Origin: Sphingobium sp. | GTDB taxonomy: Bacteria > Pseudomonadota > Alphaproteobacteria > Sphingomonadales > Sphingomonadaceae | Assembly: GCA_017744605.1 (NCBI GenBank) | Contig: JAGIAZ010000006.1 | Location: 62,001-126,000 of the forward strand | DNA length: 64,000 nt | Direction of reading: 5' to 3' | In this document: positions 7,841 to 16,249 of the stretch, one piece after another | Numbering within the stretch: the stretch's first letter is position 1 | How the letters are laid out: every line of letters begins with the position of its first letter | Notes under the pieces: generated by a model | The model's input: the letters and a program-made list of their open reading frames with translations, nothing else | What the model was told of the DNA's origin: nothing | Databases searched by the model: none | Made by a program: the position numbers and the translations under genes

Positions 7841-9565
7841 TCAAGGGGCCACCGGCAGATCGATGCGCGATCCTGTGCGGCCGCCGCGCAGGACGGTGAG
7901 CACAGGCGGCGGCGTCTGCTTGATGTCCTGAAGATTGCGTTGTCGGGGATCGGCGCCGGCAACAGTGACGCGCAGTCGGCTGCCTGTGGGAATGACGCGC
8001 GAAATGGGGGTCAGCGCGAAATCCAGCATTGCCTGATTGCCGACAGGCAGTGGCGCGACATCCTCGCTGAGACCCGAATGCCAAGGCATGCCCAGCACGT
8101 TATAGGGTGCCTTGGCAGTCTTTCGATGAGAGAGTTTGAGCCGGCCAAAGGCGATGACCTCGGCTGTCCCGTCGGCCGCCACCTGCTCGAGATAGGCGAA
8201 GACGTCGGCATCGGGTCTATCCGCCTTCATGCCGAGATGGATGACGGGATAGCCAATCAGCTTGAGTGGCTTGTCGAGGGCCTGGGACGTGTAGCTTAAA
8301 CCCTTTTCGTCCATCGGTTTTGGCCAGAATGCGAAATAGTCCGCAGGCGGCAAGTCGTAATTGACCGTGAACTTGTCGCTTCCCGTCGCCACGGGATTGG
8401 CGGCCAGCGTTCCGTCATTTGCCGATTTGGCCGTTCCACTCGTGCCGCCTGCGAGATACCAGGCGCGGCGCATCGAGCTCATGCCCGGCAACTGGTTGGA
8501 CCGGACATAATCGCCTTTGCCGTTCAGCCCCTCCACCCAATAGGTGGCGCGGGGGGCACGCTCGATGCCGTTCTGAACCCCTTTGAGATAGTGATCGAAA
8601 TAGCGTGTGACCTCGCCGGCGAAATCGAACCCGGCGGGCGTCACGCAGTGGCTGCCCGCGCCAGCGAGAAACTTGCCGTTGAGATTGGCGGCTTCCAGAA
8701 TGACCTGGCTGGTCGGCTCGTCGAGCCAGTTGCCCCAGAAATAGGTCGCGATCCCCGATTTGCGGATCGCGTCGAGATAGGGATAGGGGCCTGCTTCCTG
8801 CCAGAACGCATTGCCGGTCAGCTTCGACACGCTGTCGCGATAGGGCATGCCATACCAGAGCGGCGCCATGGGTGTGTTGAAGTCATGCTGGGCAACCGCC
8901 GCTTTGAGCTGGCTTCCGTCGGCATCTCCATCGACCGGTATGCTGGCAAGGTCCACGGCCGGCGCTTCATCGGGCCGCGTATTGAATTGCGCGGTTATGC
9001 CGCCGTTGCGGACGAAGGCATATTTGTCGATATCCGTCGCCCCGACGAAGATCGCCTTGAGGGCCGAGGGTGCCGTGCTTGCGGTATGAAGCGTCGTGCC
9101 GCCGAGATAGGAGCAGCCCAGCATGCCGACATTGCCGTCGGCGAAGCTCTGCTTGGCAAGCCATTGAATGAGGTCGTGGCCGTCATTGGCTTCGGTGCGA
9201 TCCTGGAAGCCGCGGCGTGAGCCAAATGATGCGCCCTTGCCGCGAATGTCGGCGACGGCGACGACATAGCCCGCGCGAATGAGGGAACGAAGCGCGAGCT
9301 GATCGTTGAGCGCCGTTTCGCTGACCTTGCCCTGTTCGTCCTTGAACCGCGCTCGATATGGCGTGAACACGAAAATGACGGGCAGCGGCGCGTCGACGGC
9401 AGCCGAGCCACGGGCCGGCCGATAAATGTTGACCGCAAGGCGCGTGCCATCGCGCACCGGAACATATTGGGAGGTTCTTGCAACGTCGGGATAAGGTTGC
9501 GCGAGAGCGCCACTGGCACCCGCCGCCGCCGCCATCAGAGCGAGCGTTCCGCGAATCACTCTCAT
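7841..9565 (-). CDS. Secreted CocE/NonD-family hydrolase (X-Pro dipeptidyl-peptidase fold)
   Basis: Encodes 574 aa from the ATG ending at 9565. This start follows GGAGAGGG and gives a clean signal peptide ending ASGALAQ; an in-frame ATG at 9577 lacks a ribosome binding site. The alpha/beta-hydrolase core shows the nucleophile in GMLGCSYLGG (Ser152) and ADIRGKGASFGS typical of CocE. The C-terminal part forms the jelly-roll domain ending LPVAP. Relatives are serine esterases or amidases for bulky acyl substrates such as cocaine and acylated amino acids. Periplasmic location and position as first gene of the operon suggest that it trims the substrate that the receptor and TRAP permease then import. 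The substrate itself is unknown. Confidence 0.88.
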   Translation of the reverse strand: MRVIRGTLALMAAAAGASGALAQPYPDVARTSQYVPVRDGTRLAVNIYRPARGSAAVDAPLPVIFVFTPYRARFKDEQGKVSETALNDQLALRSLIRAGYVVAVADIRGKGASFGSRRGFQDRTEANDGHDLIQWLAKQSFADGNVGMLGCSYLGGTTLHTASTAPSALKAIFVGATDIDKYAFVRNGGITAQFNTRPDEAPAVDLASIPVDGDADGSQLKAAVAQHDFNTPMAPLWYGMPYRDSVSKLTGNAFWQEAGPYPYLDAIRKSGIATYFWGNWLDEPTSQVILEAANLNGKFLAGAGSHCVTPAGFDFAGEVTRYFDHYLKGVQNGIERAPRATYWVEGLNGKGDYVRSNQLPGMSSMRRAWYLAGGTSGTAKSANDGTLAANPVATGSDKFTVNYDLPPADYFAFWPKPMDEKGLSYTSQALDKPLKLIGYPVIHLGMKADRPDADVFAYLEQVAADGTAEVIAFGRLKLSHRKTAKAPYNVLGMPWHSGLSEDVAPLPVGNQAMLDFALTPISRVIPTGSRLRVTVAGADPRQRNLQDIKQTPPPVLTVLRGGRTGSRIDLPVAP

Positions 9566-9577
9566 CACCCTCTCCAT

Positions 9578-9589
9578 ATTGTTAACAAT
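9578..9589. promoter_or_regulatory. Probable GntR/FadR-type operator, proximal to the hydrolase
   Basis: ATTGTTAACAAT is a perfect 12-base palindrome centred 18 bases before the hydrolase start. Its core TTGTTAACAA fits the TTGT-N2-ACAA layout of many FadR-subfamily GntR sites. Placement over the leader suggests repression of the leftward operon. Binding is inferred. Confidence 0.6.
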
Positions 9590-9623
9590 TTCATCGGCAA
9601 AATGGCGAGCGATTGCAAACAGT

Positions 9624-9652
9624 ATTTTCGACAATATTGTTGACAATATTGT
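9624..9652. promoter_or_regulatory. Tandem TTGT-N2-ACAA operators between GntR gene and operon
   Basis: The central box ATTGTTGACAAT (9636-9647) lies within overlapping copies of the self-complementary ACAATATTGT (9631-9640 and 9643-9652). A weaker half-site, ATTTTCGACAAT, is at 9624-9635. The same core occurs as the perfect palindrome at 9578. The cluster lies 47 bases before the regulator start, which suits autoregulation plus control of the divergent operon. Confidence 0.6.
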
Positions 9653-9698
9653 CTTCTCCAGCAAAATGGCTCTTTTCCGACAGTTGCGAGCGAGATGA

Positions 9699-10358
9699 AT
9701 GGCCGAAGTGGCAAAAATATCGACCGGAGCCGACCTGGCAGATTGGCTTCGAGACCGGATTCGGCGCGGTCGCCTGGTGCCGGGACAACGGCTCGTCGAA
9801 GCCGACATCAGCCATGAAACGAGTGCCAGTCGCGCGAAGGTGCGCGAAGCCTTTCAGCGCCTCGAAGCGGAGGGGCTGGTCGCAATCGAGGCTTTTCGGG
9901 GGGCTTCGGTGAGGCGAGTCAGCATCGAGGAGATCCGGCAAATCTATCGGGCACGCGTGGCGCTCGAAGGCATATGTGCTGCTGACTTCACCAATTACGC
10001 GACGGCCGATCAGAGGAGCCATTTGCTCGAATTGCAGTCCGGACTCGACGCATGCGTGGCTGAGCGAGCCGCCGAGCGCTTCGGACGGCTCAACCATGAA
10101 TGGCACAAGCAGATCATAGATGGGTCGGGGAACAACGTCGTTCGCGATCTACTCGAGCGATTGACTGTGCCGATCAACCGCCTGCTGTTCGAGAGCTTCT
10201 ACGATGAGGAGCGCCTCAGGATCGCAAACGATGATCACAAAAAGATCACGCAGCTCATCATTGCCGGGGACGGCGCGCGCGCCGAGGAAGCCATGCGGAA
10301 GCATGTCGGCGATGGATTCCAGACTCTCTCTCACATTGCGGGCGAGTTTGGTGCCTGA
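9699..10358 (+). CDS. GntR-family regulator, FadR subfamily (FCD domain)
   Basis: Encodes 219 aa. Residues 1-72 form the winged helix (ADLADWLRDRIRRGRLVPGQ, then SRAKVREAFQRLEAEGLV), and residues 80-205 the all-helical FCD ligand domain with the RARVALEG entry and a LNHEWHKQII metal-binding-type histidine segment. These proteins release DNA when they bind an acid or sugar-acid effector. It is divergent from the hydrolase-receptor-TRAP operon with palindromes in between, so it probably represses that operon and itself. A strong hairpin terminator follows. Confidence 0.92.
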   Translation: MAEVAKISTGADLADWLRDRIRRGRLVPGQRLVEADISHETSASRAKVREAFQRLEAEGLVAIEAFRGASVRRVSIEEIRQIYRARVALEGICAADFTNYATADQRSHLLELQSGLDACVAERAAERFGRLNHEWHKQIIDGSGNNVVRDLLERLTVPINRLLFESFYDEERLRIANDDHKKITQLIIAGDGARAEEAMRKHVGDGFQTLSHIAGEFGA

Positions 10359-10393
10359 CTTTGTCTCCCGCAGACAAATCGACAATCTGGAGT

Positions 10394-10426
10394 GCGTTCG
10401 GGTTTGAGGGAATCAAACCCGAACGC
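10394..10426. terminator. Bidirectional hairpin terminator
   Basis: A perfect stem with 14-base arms (GCGTTCGGGTTTGA and its complement) closes a 5-base loop. It lies between the convergent GntR gene and the small secreted-protein gene, followed on the + strand by CATTTTCTTTC. It should end both transcripts. A degraded relative of the palindrome lies at 37369-37408. Confidence 0.75.
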
Positions 10427-10529
10427 TGCCATTTTCTTTCGTGCAAATAGGCTTTGGCGCTGCCGCAGCCCGCAATGCCCGGAGATTCACGCTCCGAACA
10501 TGCCCGCGAGGCGCGGCGGCTCCCGCGCG

Positions 10530-10862
10530 TCAGTTCTTGACCGGCAGCTTGTCCAGGGTCGCCTGGATTTTTGCCAGGTTTTCGTCGCTCAGCGCTTCCG
10601 GCTCATATTGTTGGATATCTTTGAGAGTGAGGTTTCGGCCGGCGCTTTGAAACTGCTCATTGGCGTAGACGGTCGGTATATGTTGCTTGAGGACGGCCGC
10701 CGCCGCCGGATCGTCGAGCAGCTTGCCCACGAGCGTCGTTTCGACCGAATAGCGGGTCGGCTGTGTCGCCGGCGCACTTTGGGCGAGAACGGGCGCTGCC
10801 TGCGATATCAGGCCTGCCGCGCTCACGGTTGCGAGGGCTATCGACATCATTTTCTTTCGCAT
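10530..10862 (-). CDS. Small secreted protein, unknown function
   Basis: Encodes 110 aa. AGGAGG lies just before the ATG ending at 10862, which decides the start over longer in-frame options that would run into the MFS gene. A signal peptide ends near QAAPVLAQ. The mature part (TLVGKLLDDPAAAAVLKQHI and LTLKDIQQYEPEALSDENLA) is helical and resembles small domains I recall from secreted sphingomonad hydrolases; that link is from memory and weak. It is the last gene of the MBL-fumarylacetoacetase-amidohydrolase-MFS operon, 17 bases after the MFS gene. A periplasmic accessory role is possible but unproven. Confidence 0.75.
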   Translation of the reverse strand: MRKKMMSIALATVSAAGLISQAAPVLAQSAPATQPTRYSVETTLVGKLLDDPAAAAVLKQHIPTVYANEQFQSAGRNLTLKDIQQYEPEALSDENLAKIQATLDKLPVKN

Positions 10863-10879
10863 AAATTGCCTCCTGGTTT

Positions 10880-12202
10880 TCATGTGCAAGCGTTGAAACT
10901 CTCTTTTTGCGCGCATGTGGCGGGGACTGCCTGTCGAGCATTCATGCGACTGCGGGCAATCCAAAGCAGAACAGCCGCGAAGAGCGGTGTCGGCGCCATG
11001 GACAGGATCGCATAGCGCAGAGCTTCGTCGCCCAAAGCCGGCGTCAGTGCATCGCTCAAAGTACCGACGAGGAACGGTGCCAAAGCCCCCGCGATAATGC
11101 CGTTGGCAAAGAGCAGGAGCGTCGAAGCCATGCCCCTGTTCCAGGCGGTCACGAGCGCGATCGACAGGGCCATGCAGGGAGCGACCGCGGCACTGAGCAG
11201 AAAATTCATGACCCCCGCGGCGGCGAGCGCGCCTCCCAAGGAGGGCAGGAGAACGAACGCCGCGAAACAGGGCGCCGCCATCGGCAGGGCAATGACCGGA
11301 ATGAGAAGGCTGGCGCTATCGCTCCCGCTCCGGCGCACGAGCCAGCTCGCGATCAGGCCGGATATGAGAGTGCCGCTTATGCCGCCAATGCCGATAGCCG
11401 GCCCCGTTACCGCGCCGACTTCCGCCAATGGGACGCCATGGCTGCGCTGCAGGAAGGCGGGCGCCCAGGCCGCCAGGACCGTGACGCCCATAGCCGAGCA
11501 GCCCAGTCCAAGCCCAAGCAGACTGAAGCCGGGAATGCGCAGGATTGCCACGACGGACTGCACGAGCTTTGCTCGCGATTGAGGGGGTAGCGATGTCTGC
11601 GAATCGTTGCGGGCAGGCTCGCGCAGCAGGCACAGGACCAGGAGGAGAAGCGCCAGGCCCGCAATGCCGAAGATAACGAACATCGATCGCCAGCCATGCA
11701 TTGCCGAGAGGACGCCAGCCAGGACGGAACCGCCGACCAGCCCGAAGAAATTGCTGGTCTGGAAGATGCCCACTGCGCGCGGCCTCGCGGAAGGTTCGTA
11801 GAGGTCGGCGATGATCGAAATGGCGACCGGGACGACGGTGGCCTCGCCTGCTCCCACGAGAATGCGGCTCAGCCCGAGCATGAAGAAGCCTTGTGCCCAG
11901 CCCGTCATCGCGGTTGCGATCGTCCAGGCGGCAAGTCCAAGCGCGAGGATGCGCTTGCGGTTGGACCGATCGACCCAGCGCGCGATAAAGAGACCTGCGC
12001 CGAGATTGAACGCGACAAAAAGGAACCCGTTCACAAGGGACATCTGAGTGTCGTTCAGCATCAGGTCGCGTTTTACCGGCTCCGTCACGATGCCGAGCAG
12101 GACCCGGTCGGCCATGCTGAGAACGCTGACGAACGACAGGAGCGTCAGAGCCAGCGTGCGCTGGGGGCGAAAGTCACTCGCTTTATCGGGAGATCCGCTC
12201 AT
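10880..12202 (-). CDS. MFS transporter
   Basis: Encodes 440 aa with 12 predicted membrane helices. The loop 2-3 signature is degenerate (GLFIARWVDRSNRKRILALG), and helix 4/5 carries SRILVGAGEATVVPVA, close to spinster/hexuronate-type MFS permeases. It is likely a proton-coupled uptake or efflux permease for an organic acid. The start overlaps the stop of the amidohydrolase gene (ATGA), so it belongs to the catabolic operon headed by the MBL hydrolase. Substrate is unknown; import of the aromatic acid or export of an intermediate are both possible. Confidence 0.9.
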   Translation of the reverse strand: MSGSPDKASDFRPQRTLALTLLSFVSVLSMADRVLLGIVTEPVKRDLMLNDTQMSLVNGFLFVAFNLGAGLFIARWVDRSNRKRILALGLAAWTIATAMTGWAQGFFMLGLSRILVGAGEATVVPVAISIIADLYEPSARPRAVGIFQTSNFFGLVGGSVLAGVLSAMHGWRSMFVIFGIAGLALLLLVLCLLREPARNDSQTSLPPQSRAKLVQSVVAILRIPGFSLLGLGLGCSAMGVTVLAAWAPAFLQRSHGVPLAEVGAVTGPAIGIGGISGTLISGLIASWLVRRSGSDSASLLIPVIALPMAAPCFAAFVLLPSLGGALAAAGVMNFLLSAAVAPCMALSIALVTAWNRGMASTLLLFANGIIAGALAPFLVGTLSDALTPALGDEALRYAILSMAPTPLFAAVLLWIARSRMNARQAVPATCAQKESFNACT

Positions 12203-13266
12203 TCCCCGATTTCTGCGGGCGTGGCGATCGCCAGACCCAATAGTTCCGCCGCATTGAGGCCAAGGACCTTTTTCCTGTCGGCTTCCCAGAGCCCGGCGTG
12301 AAAACCGACCGGATCAGGCTCGCTCATGTCAAAAGGATAGTCGGTGCCCAGGCAAAGCTTGTCGGCGCCATGTGTGCGCACGAGGCTGTCGAGCTGGTCC
12401 TTGTCGAAGACGAGCGTGTCGAGCCACAGTTTCCGCAGATAGCTGGATGGAAGATGCTGGCAATGCTCGCTGCAGTCGGCGCGCGCGCGCCAGCCATGGT
12501 CCATGCGACCCCAATAGCCGGGCGCATAGCCGCCGCCATGGGCGACGCAAATCTTGAGGCGGGGATAGCGGTCCAGCACGCCGCCGAAGATCAGATGGCC
12601 CAGTGCGAGGGTGGATTCGAGCGGATTGCCGATCAGGTTGTTGAAATAATATTCGCTCATCCGGTTGGCGTGGGTGAAACCGAGCGGGTGGATGAAGATG
12701 AGCACGCCCAGCTCCTCCGCGGCTGCCCAGAAGGGGCGTAGATGCTCGGCATGGAAGTCGACCCCATTGACGTTGGAGCCGATCTCGATGCCGCGCAGAT
12801 CCAGCTTCTTCACGCAGCGGCGCATCTCGGCGACGGCCATTTCGACATTTTGCAGCGGGACGGTCCCCATTCCGACGAAGCGGTCCGGATGCTGCGCCAC
12901 GGCCTGCGCCATGCCGTCGTTCACGACTTGCGCCGCGGCGCGGCCGGTCTCGGGCTCGGCGAAATAGAAATATTGGCCGGGACTGGGAGAGAGCGCCTGG
13001 ACGTCGATCCCCAGCCGGTCCATGTCGGCGAGCCTGGTATCGAGCGTATTCAGCGTCCGCCCGATCGCGGCGAACTGCGCCCGATTGACCTCGCTGGATT
13101 TGGCGCTGGTGAAGTCGTTGATGCCCGGCGGCGGCCCCGGATGCTTGGCCTGCACGATGGTGTCCGCGGCGGGAATGCCGAGATGGCAGTGGATGTCGAC
13201 GACGAGATGTCGGCCGCGCGCCTTGACCGGAATCGGTTTGCGGCCGCCGCAGGTGGTGATTGTCAT
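12199..13266 (-). CDS. PF04909 amidohydrolase (decarboxylase/hydrolase family)
   Basis: Encodes 355 aa from the ATG ending at 13266, which overlaps the fumarylacetoacetase stop. Metal-site motifs are VVDIHCHLG (His26, His28), FIHPLGFTH, KICVAHGGG and the late CLGTDYPFD aspartate, the set seen in ACMS decarboxylase, gamma-resorcylate decarboxylase and related 5-carboxyvanillate decarboxylases. The family mostly removes carboxyl groups from aromatic acids or ring-cleavage products, or hydrolyses them. Location next to a fumarylacetoacetase supports work on an aromatic acid or its fission product. The exact reaction cannot be told. Confidence 0.88.
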   Translation of the reverse strand: MTITTCGGRKPIPVKARGRHLVVDIHCHLGIPAADTIVQAKHPGPPPGINDFTSAKSSEVNRAQFAAIGRTLNTLDTRLADMDRLGIDVQALSPSPGQYFYFAEPETGRAAAQVVNDGMAQAVAQHPDRFVGMGTVPLQNVEMAVAEMRRCVKKLDLRGIEIGSNVNGVDFHAEHLRPFWAAAEELGVLIFIHPLGFTHANRMSEYYFNNLIGNPLESTLALGHLIFGGVLDRYPRLKICVAHGGGYAPGYWGRMDHGWRARADCSEHCQHLPSSYLRKLWLDTLVFDKDQLDSLVRTHGADKLCLGTDYPFDMSEPDPVGFHAGLWEADRKKVLGLNAAELLGLAIATPAEIGE

Positions 13267-14537
13267 GCTGCCCCCGCGGGCCGAACGGTGCCGGTGCAGG
13301 GGCCGAAACCGATGGAAACATAGCCGGAGGCTTGCGTGCGGCCGTGGAGCGTCAGCGTGTCGCCGTCCTCCAGCCAGTTTCGCTGTGTTCCGTCGGGCAG
13401 GTCGATCGGGGCGCCGCCGCGCCAGGTGATTTCGGCAAGGCAGGCGCGTGCCTCCTCGGCGACGCCCGAGACGGTGCCGGTCGCGATCAGGTCGCCTGGT
13501 TCCAGCGGCGCGCCGTTCGAAGCCTGGTGAGCGACCATCTGGGCGAGCGTCCAGTACAGCTCGTTGAGGTTCGTCCGGACGATGCGAAGGCCATTCAGCT
13601 CTGCGGTGAGCTCGATGTCGATCCCCCCCAACGCACGATCTTCGCTTGCAAGCAGATATGCGGGCACCGGCGGTTCGTCGTCCGCCCGTCCGCGGGCCGC
13701 GGTGCGGAATGGAGCGAGTGCCTCCATTGTCACGATCCACGGGCTAATGGTGGTCAGGAAGCTCTTGCCGAGATGCGGCCCGAGCACGGATTCGAAGAAT
13801 TGTATGCCGCGCGCGGACCAGTCGTTCACGAGGCAACAGCCGAATATCGCGGCCTCGGCCTGCGCCATACCGATGCTGGTGCCAAGGGCATTGCCGGCCC
13901 TTAACCACGCGCCGAACTCCAGTTCAAAATCGAGCATGGGCTCCGGGCCGATCTCGACCGTGCCCGATCCCGGCGGCGTCTCATATTGCCCGCGCGGACG
14001 CACCACCGGCGTACCGCTCGGCGCGACCGAGCTTGCACGGCCGTTATAGGCTACCGGCAGCGCGAGGGCGGCCAAACGCGGTGTCGTGCCGCCCATGCGC
14101 CGGATATGGTCATAGGATGTGCAAAAGTCGGTGAACGCGGTGGGCTTGAGTGGCAGCAGAATCTCCGCTTCGGCCATCGGCACAAGGCAGCGCTCGAGCA
14201 CCGCTCGATCCCCCGAGCCGCCCTCTCGAAACAGCTCGGAGAGGCGCGCGCGCAGTGCGCTGACCGCACCGGGCGAAGCGTTGAGGAGTGGCGCCAGAGT
14301 GTCGCCGGCTGCCGCTCGGGCAGCGTCCGCAGCGCCACCTTCGAGCACCCCGGCATCGAGCAGGGCGGGCAGGTCGATGATCGCTTCGCCGAGCGCAACG
14401 CCGCCGCGCGTCCGGCCGCCATGAGCGAAAAGGCCGAAAGGAAGGTTCTGGATCGGGAAGTCGGTGTCGGCCGTCTGGGCCGACGCAAGCCAAGCCTTGC
14501 GCGCGGGATCATGGGTGGCGTTGATTTCAGTGGTCAT
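13263..14537 (-). CDS. Fumarylacetoacetase-like C-C hydrolase
   Basis: Encodes 424 aa, the length of full two-domain fumarylacetoacetase. The N-terminal SH3-like domain covers about 1-125. The catalytic domain carries AFTDFCTSYDHIRRMGG (metal Asp137 and general-base His144), the LDFELEFGAWL metal glutamates and LVNDWSARGIQFFES. The enzyme hydrolyses the C-C bond of fumarylacetoacetate-type diketo acids, the last step of gentisate- or homogentisate-like routes. The start overlaps the MBL gene by 11 bases. No maleylacetoacetate isomerase is in the window, so the substrate may be a related acylpyruvate. Confidence 0.88.
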   Translation of the reverse strand: MTTEINATHDPARKAWLASAQTADTDFPIQNLPFGLFAHGGRTRGGVALGEAIIDLPALLDAGVLEGGAADAARAAAGDTLAPLLNASPGAVSALRARLSELFREGGSGDRAVLERCLVPMAEAEILLPLKPTAFTDFCTSYDHIRRMGGTTPRLAALALPVAYNGRASSVAPSGTPVVRPRGQYETPPGSGTVEIGPEPMLDFELEFGAWLRAGNALGTSIGMAQAEAAIFGCCLVNDWSARGIQFFESVLGPHLGKSFLTTISPWIVTMEALAPFRTAARGRADDEPPVPAYLLASEDRALGGIDIELTAELNGLRIVRTNLNELYWTLAQMVAHQASNGAPLEPGDLIATGTVSGVAEEARACLAEITWRGGAPIDLPDGTQRNWLEDGDTLTLHGRTQASGYVSIGFGPCTGTVRPAGAA

Positions 14538-15513
14538 GACCGCAACTTTCCTTGTGAGCCGCCATTTCACGGCTGTATCGTCCCATTTCGCCGAACAGGT
14601 CCTTGCCGTCCTCGGGCGCCAGGCGTGCGCCCCACGCGCGATAGAGGACGAACACATTGGCAACGATGCGTTCCGGGTCGCTCCAGCCGCGAAATTCGGT
14701 CAGGTTGATATCGCGCGCAGCGTCCTTCCAGCCAAGGCCCGCGTCGAAGCGCTTGCGCGTCTCGTCGCGCACATATTCGAAATAGGCCTTGAGGTTGGCG
14801 ACCGCCTGACTGTCCGCAATCGGGCCATGGCCTGGCACCACCACCTCGGGTTCGAGCGCGATGATATAGTCGCAGGCCGCGATCCAGTTCTCGATCGGCC
14901 CGTCCCACATGATCGGATGGCCTTCGTTGAACAGCAGATCGCCGGTGAACACGACGCGCTGCCGGGGTAGCCAGGCGATCGTATCGGAACTCGTGTGCGC
15001 CGGGCCGAGGTCGATGAGCTCGACGGGCGTGTCGCCCACGGCGATCGAGAGCCGTTTCTCGAACGTGCGGGTTGGCATGGCGACGGAATTGAGGTCGCTC
15101 CAGTCGAACTTGCGGCCCATTGTTTCGTAGAGGAAGGCGCCGGCGTCGCCCATCTTCTCCCAATTGTCGGGGAGGCTGGCGAACTGGATGGGGTCGAACT
15201 TCGCCATTTCCGCGGCGGTCTCGCGCGTCGCGATGATCTCCGCGCCCTCGACTAGGCCATTGCCGACGAAATGGTCCGGATTGGCATGGGTGTTGACGAG
15301 ACGGTCTATGCGTGCGCCGCCCGGCACGCGGGCGAAGTCGTCGAGCATCGCGCGTGTCAGCGTCCGGCTCATCAGCGTATCGATGAGAAGCGTTTGTCCC
15401 TGCGCGCTGATCAGGCCGGCGTTTGACCAGCCCCACGTGCCGTCCGGCTGCACATAGCCGTAAACGCCATCGCCAATGTCGTGCACGCCTTGCGTGAACG
15501 CCCAGTTGGTCAT
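14527..15513 (-). CDS. MBL-fold metallo-hydrolase
   Basis: Encodes 328 aa; GAGGAGGAG stands just upstream of the ATG ending at 15513. The metal motif reads NTHANPDHFVG, the H-x-N-x-D-H variant of HxHxDH common in one MBL subgroup. Later ligands are ATRET, PAHTSSD, VFTGDLLF and VVPGHGP. It is probably a cytoplasmic zinc or iron hydrolase (ester, lactone or thioester). It is the first gene of the leftward operon through 10530, opposite the TetR gene; the shared promoter gap holds an ATTC-N10-GAAT dyad. Confidence 0.87.
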   Translation of the reverse strand: MTNWAFTQGVHDIGDGVYGYVQPDGTWGWSNAGLISAQGQTLLIDTLMSRTLTRAMLDDFARVPGGARIDRLVNTHANPDHFVGNGLVEGAEIIATRETAAEMAKFDPIQFASLPDNWEKMGDAGAFLYETMGRKFDWSDLNSVAMPTRTFEKRLSIAVGDTPVELIDLGPAHTSSDTIAWLPRQRVVFTGDLLFNEGHPIMWDGPIENWIAACDYIIALEPEVVVPGHGPIADSQAVANLKAYFEYVRDETRKRFDAGLGWKDAARDINLTEFRGWSDPERIVANVFVLYRAWGARLAPEDGKDLFGEMGRYSREMAAHKESCGHDH

Positions 15514-15553
15514 CCCGCTCCTCCTCGTTCTGCGTGTCAGTCTTAGCGCCGAT

Positions 15554-15571
15554 ATTCCTGTTCTCAAGAAT
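15554..15571. promoter_or_regulatory. ATTC-N10-GAAT dyad, candidate TetR operator (site 1)
   Basis: ATTCCTGTTCTCAAGAAT lies between the divergent TetR gene (26 bases before its start) and the MBL operon (41 bases before its start). The same dyad with the same 10-base spacer is found at four other promoter sites in the window, all beside aromatic-degradation genes. Confidence 0.6.
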
Positions 15572-15596
15572 TAAATTTGTGACTAATCGACAGACG

Positions 15597-16247
15597 ATGA
15601 GCACCAACACAGAGCGCAAGCGAGGCAAGGGGCGGCCGATCGCCGCGGAAAAGGGCGTGGGGCGAGAGGCGCTCATCGCGGCCGCGCGCAAACTGCTCCA
15701 GGCGCTGCCGCCCGCCCAGGTCACCATCGCCGCCATCGGACGCGAGGCGGGTGCCGATCCTGCCCTCATTCGCTATTATTTCGGCAATCGCGAAACACTT
15801 CTCTTCGAGGTCGCGCAGCAAATCGCTCAGCCCGAGCATAGCGCCGACTCGCCGCTTGACGATTTGAAGCCTGTTGCCGGGCTTGAGGCGTTTATTCACC
15901 GGACCTTCCGTTTCACCCGCTCTGCAAAATATATGCAGCGGCTGATGGCGGAGGAATTGAGCAACGCCAAGTCGCCCGAGATTCAGCAGAAGCTGCGTGA
16001 GTGGCAGCACGAGCCGGTCGCCATCTATGATCGGATCAAGGGCAACGACGATGGCGAGACGCTCGCCGATTTCGATTCGCTTTTCCTCCACCTAGCTGTG
16101 ATCGGCATTGCCGACTTCTTCCACTCCGGCGCGCCGGTGGTGAAGATGCTCGTTCCCGATGGGACCGATCTCGTTGAATTGGAAAAGCGCTACGAAGCCT
16201 TCGTCGTCAGATTGCTGCTCGACGGGCTGAAGAAGAGGGCGCAGTAG
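15597..16247 (+). CDS. TetR-family transcriptional regulator
   Basis: Encodes 216 aa. The basic N-terminus leads into the HTH (REALIAAARKLLQALPPAQ, then AIGREAGADPALIRYYFGNR, residues about 24-68) followed by a helical effector domain with a hydrophobic pocket. The start at 15597 is preferred to an in-frame ATG at 15534, which would add 21 hydrophobic residues and cover the operator. It is divergent from the MBL operon and meets the FAA-hydrolase gene tail to tail two bases apart. It is the best candidate for the protein binding the ATTC-N10-GAAT sites, with an aromatic acid or ring-cleavage product as inducer (inference). Confidence 0.92.
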   Translation: MSTNTERKRGKGRPIAAEKGVGREALIAAARKLLQALPPAQVTIAAIGREAGADPALIRYYFGNRETLLFEVAQQIAQPEHSADSPLDDLKPVAGLEAFIHRTFRFTRSAKYMQRLMAEELSNAKSPEIQQKLREWQHEPVAIYDRIKGNDDGETLADFDSLFLHLAVIGIADFFHSGAPVVKMLVPDGTDLVELEKRYEAFVVRLLLDGLKKRAQ

Positions 16248-16249
16248 CC

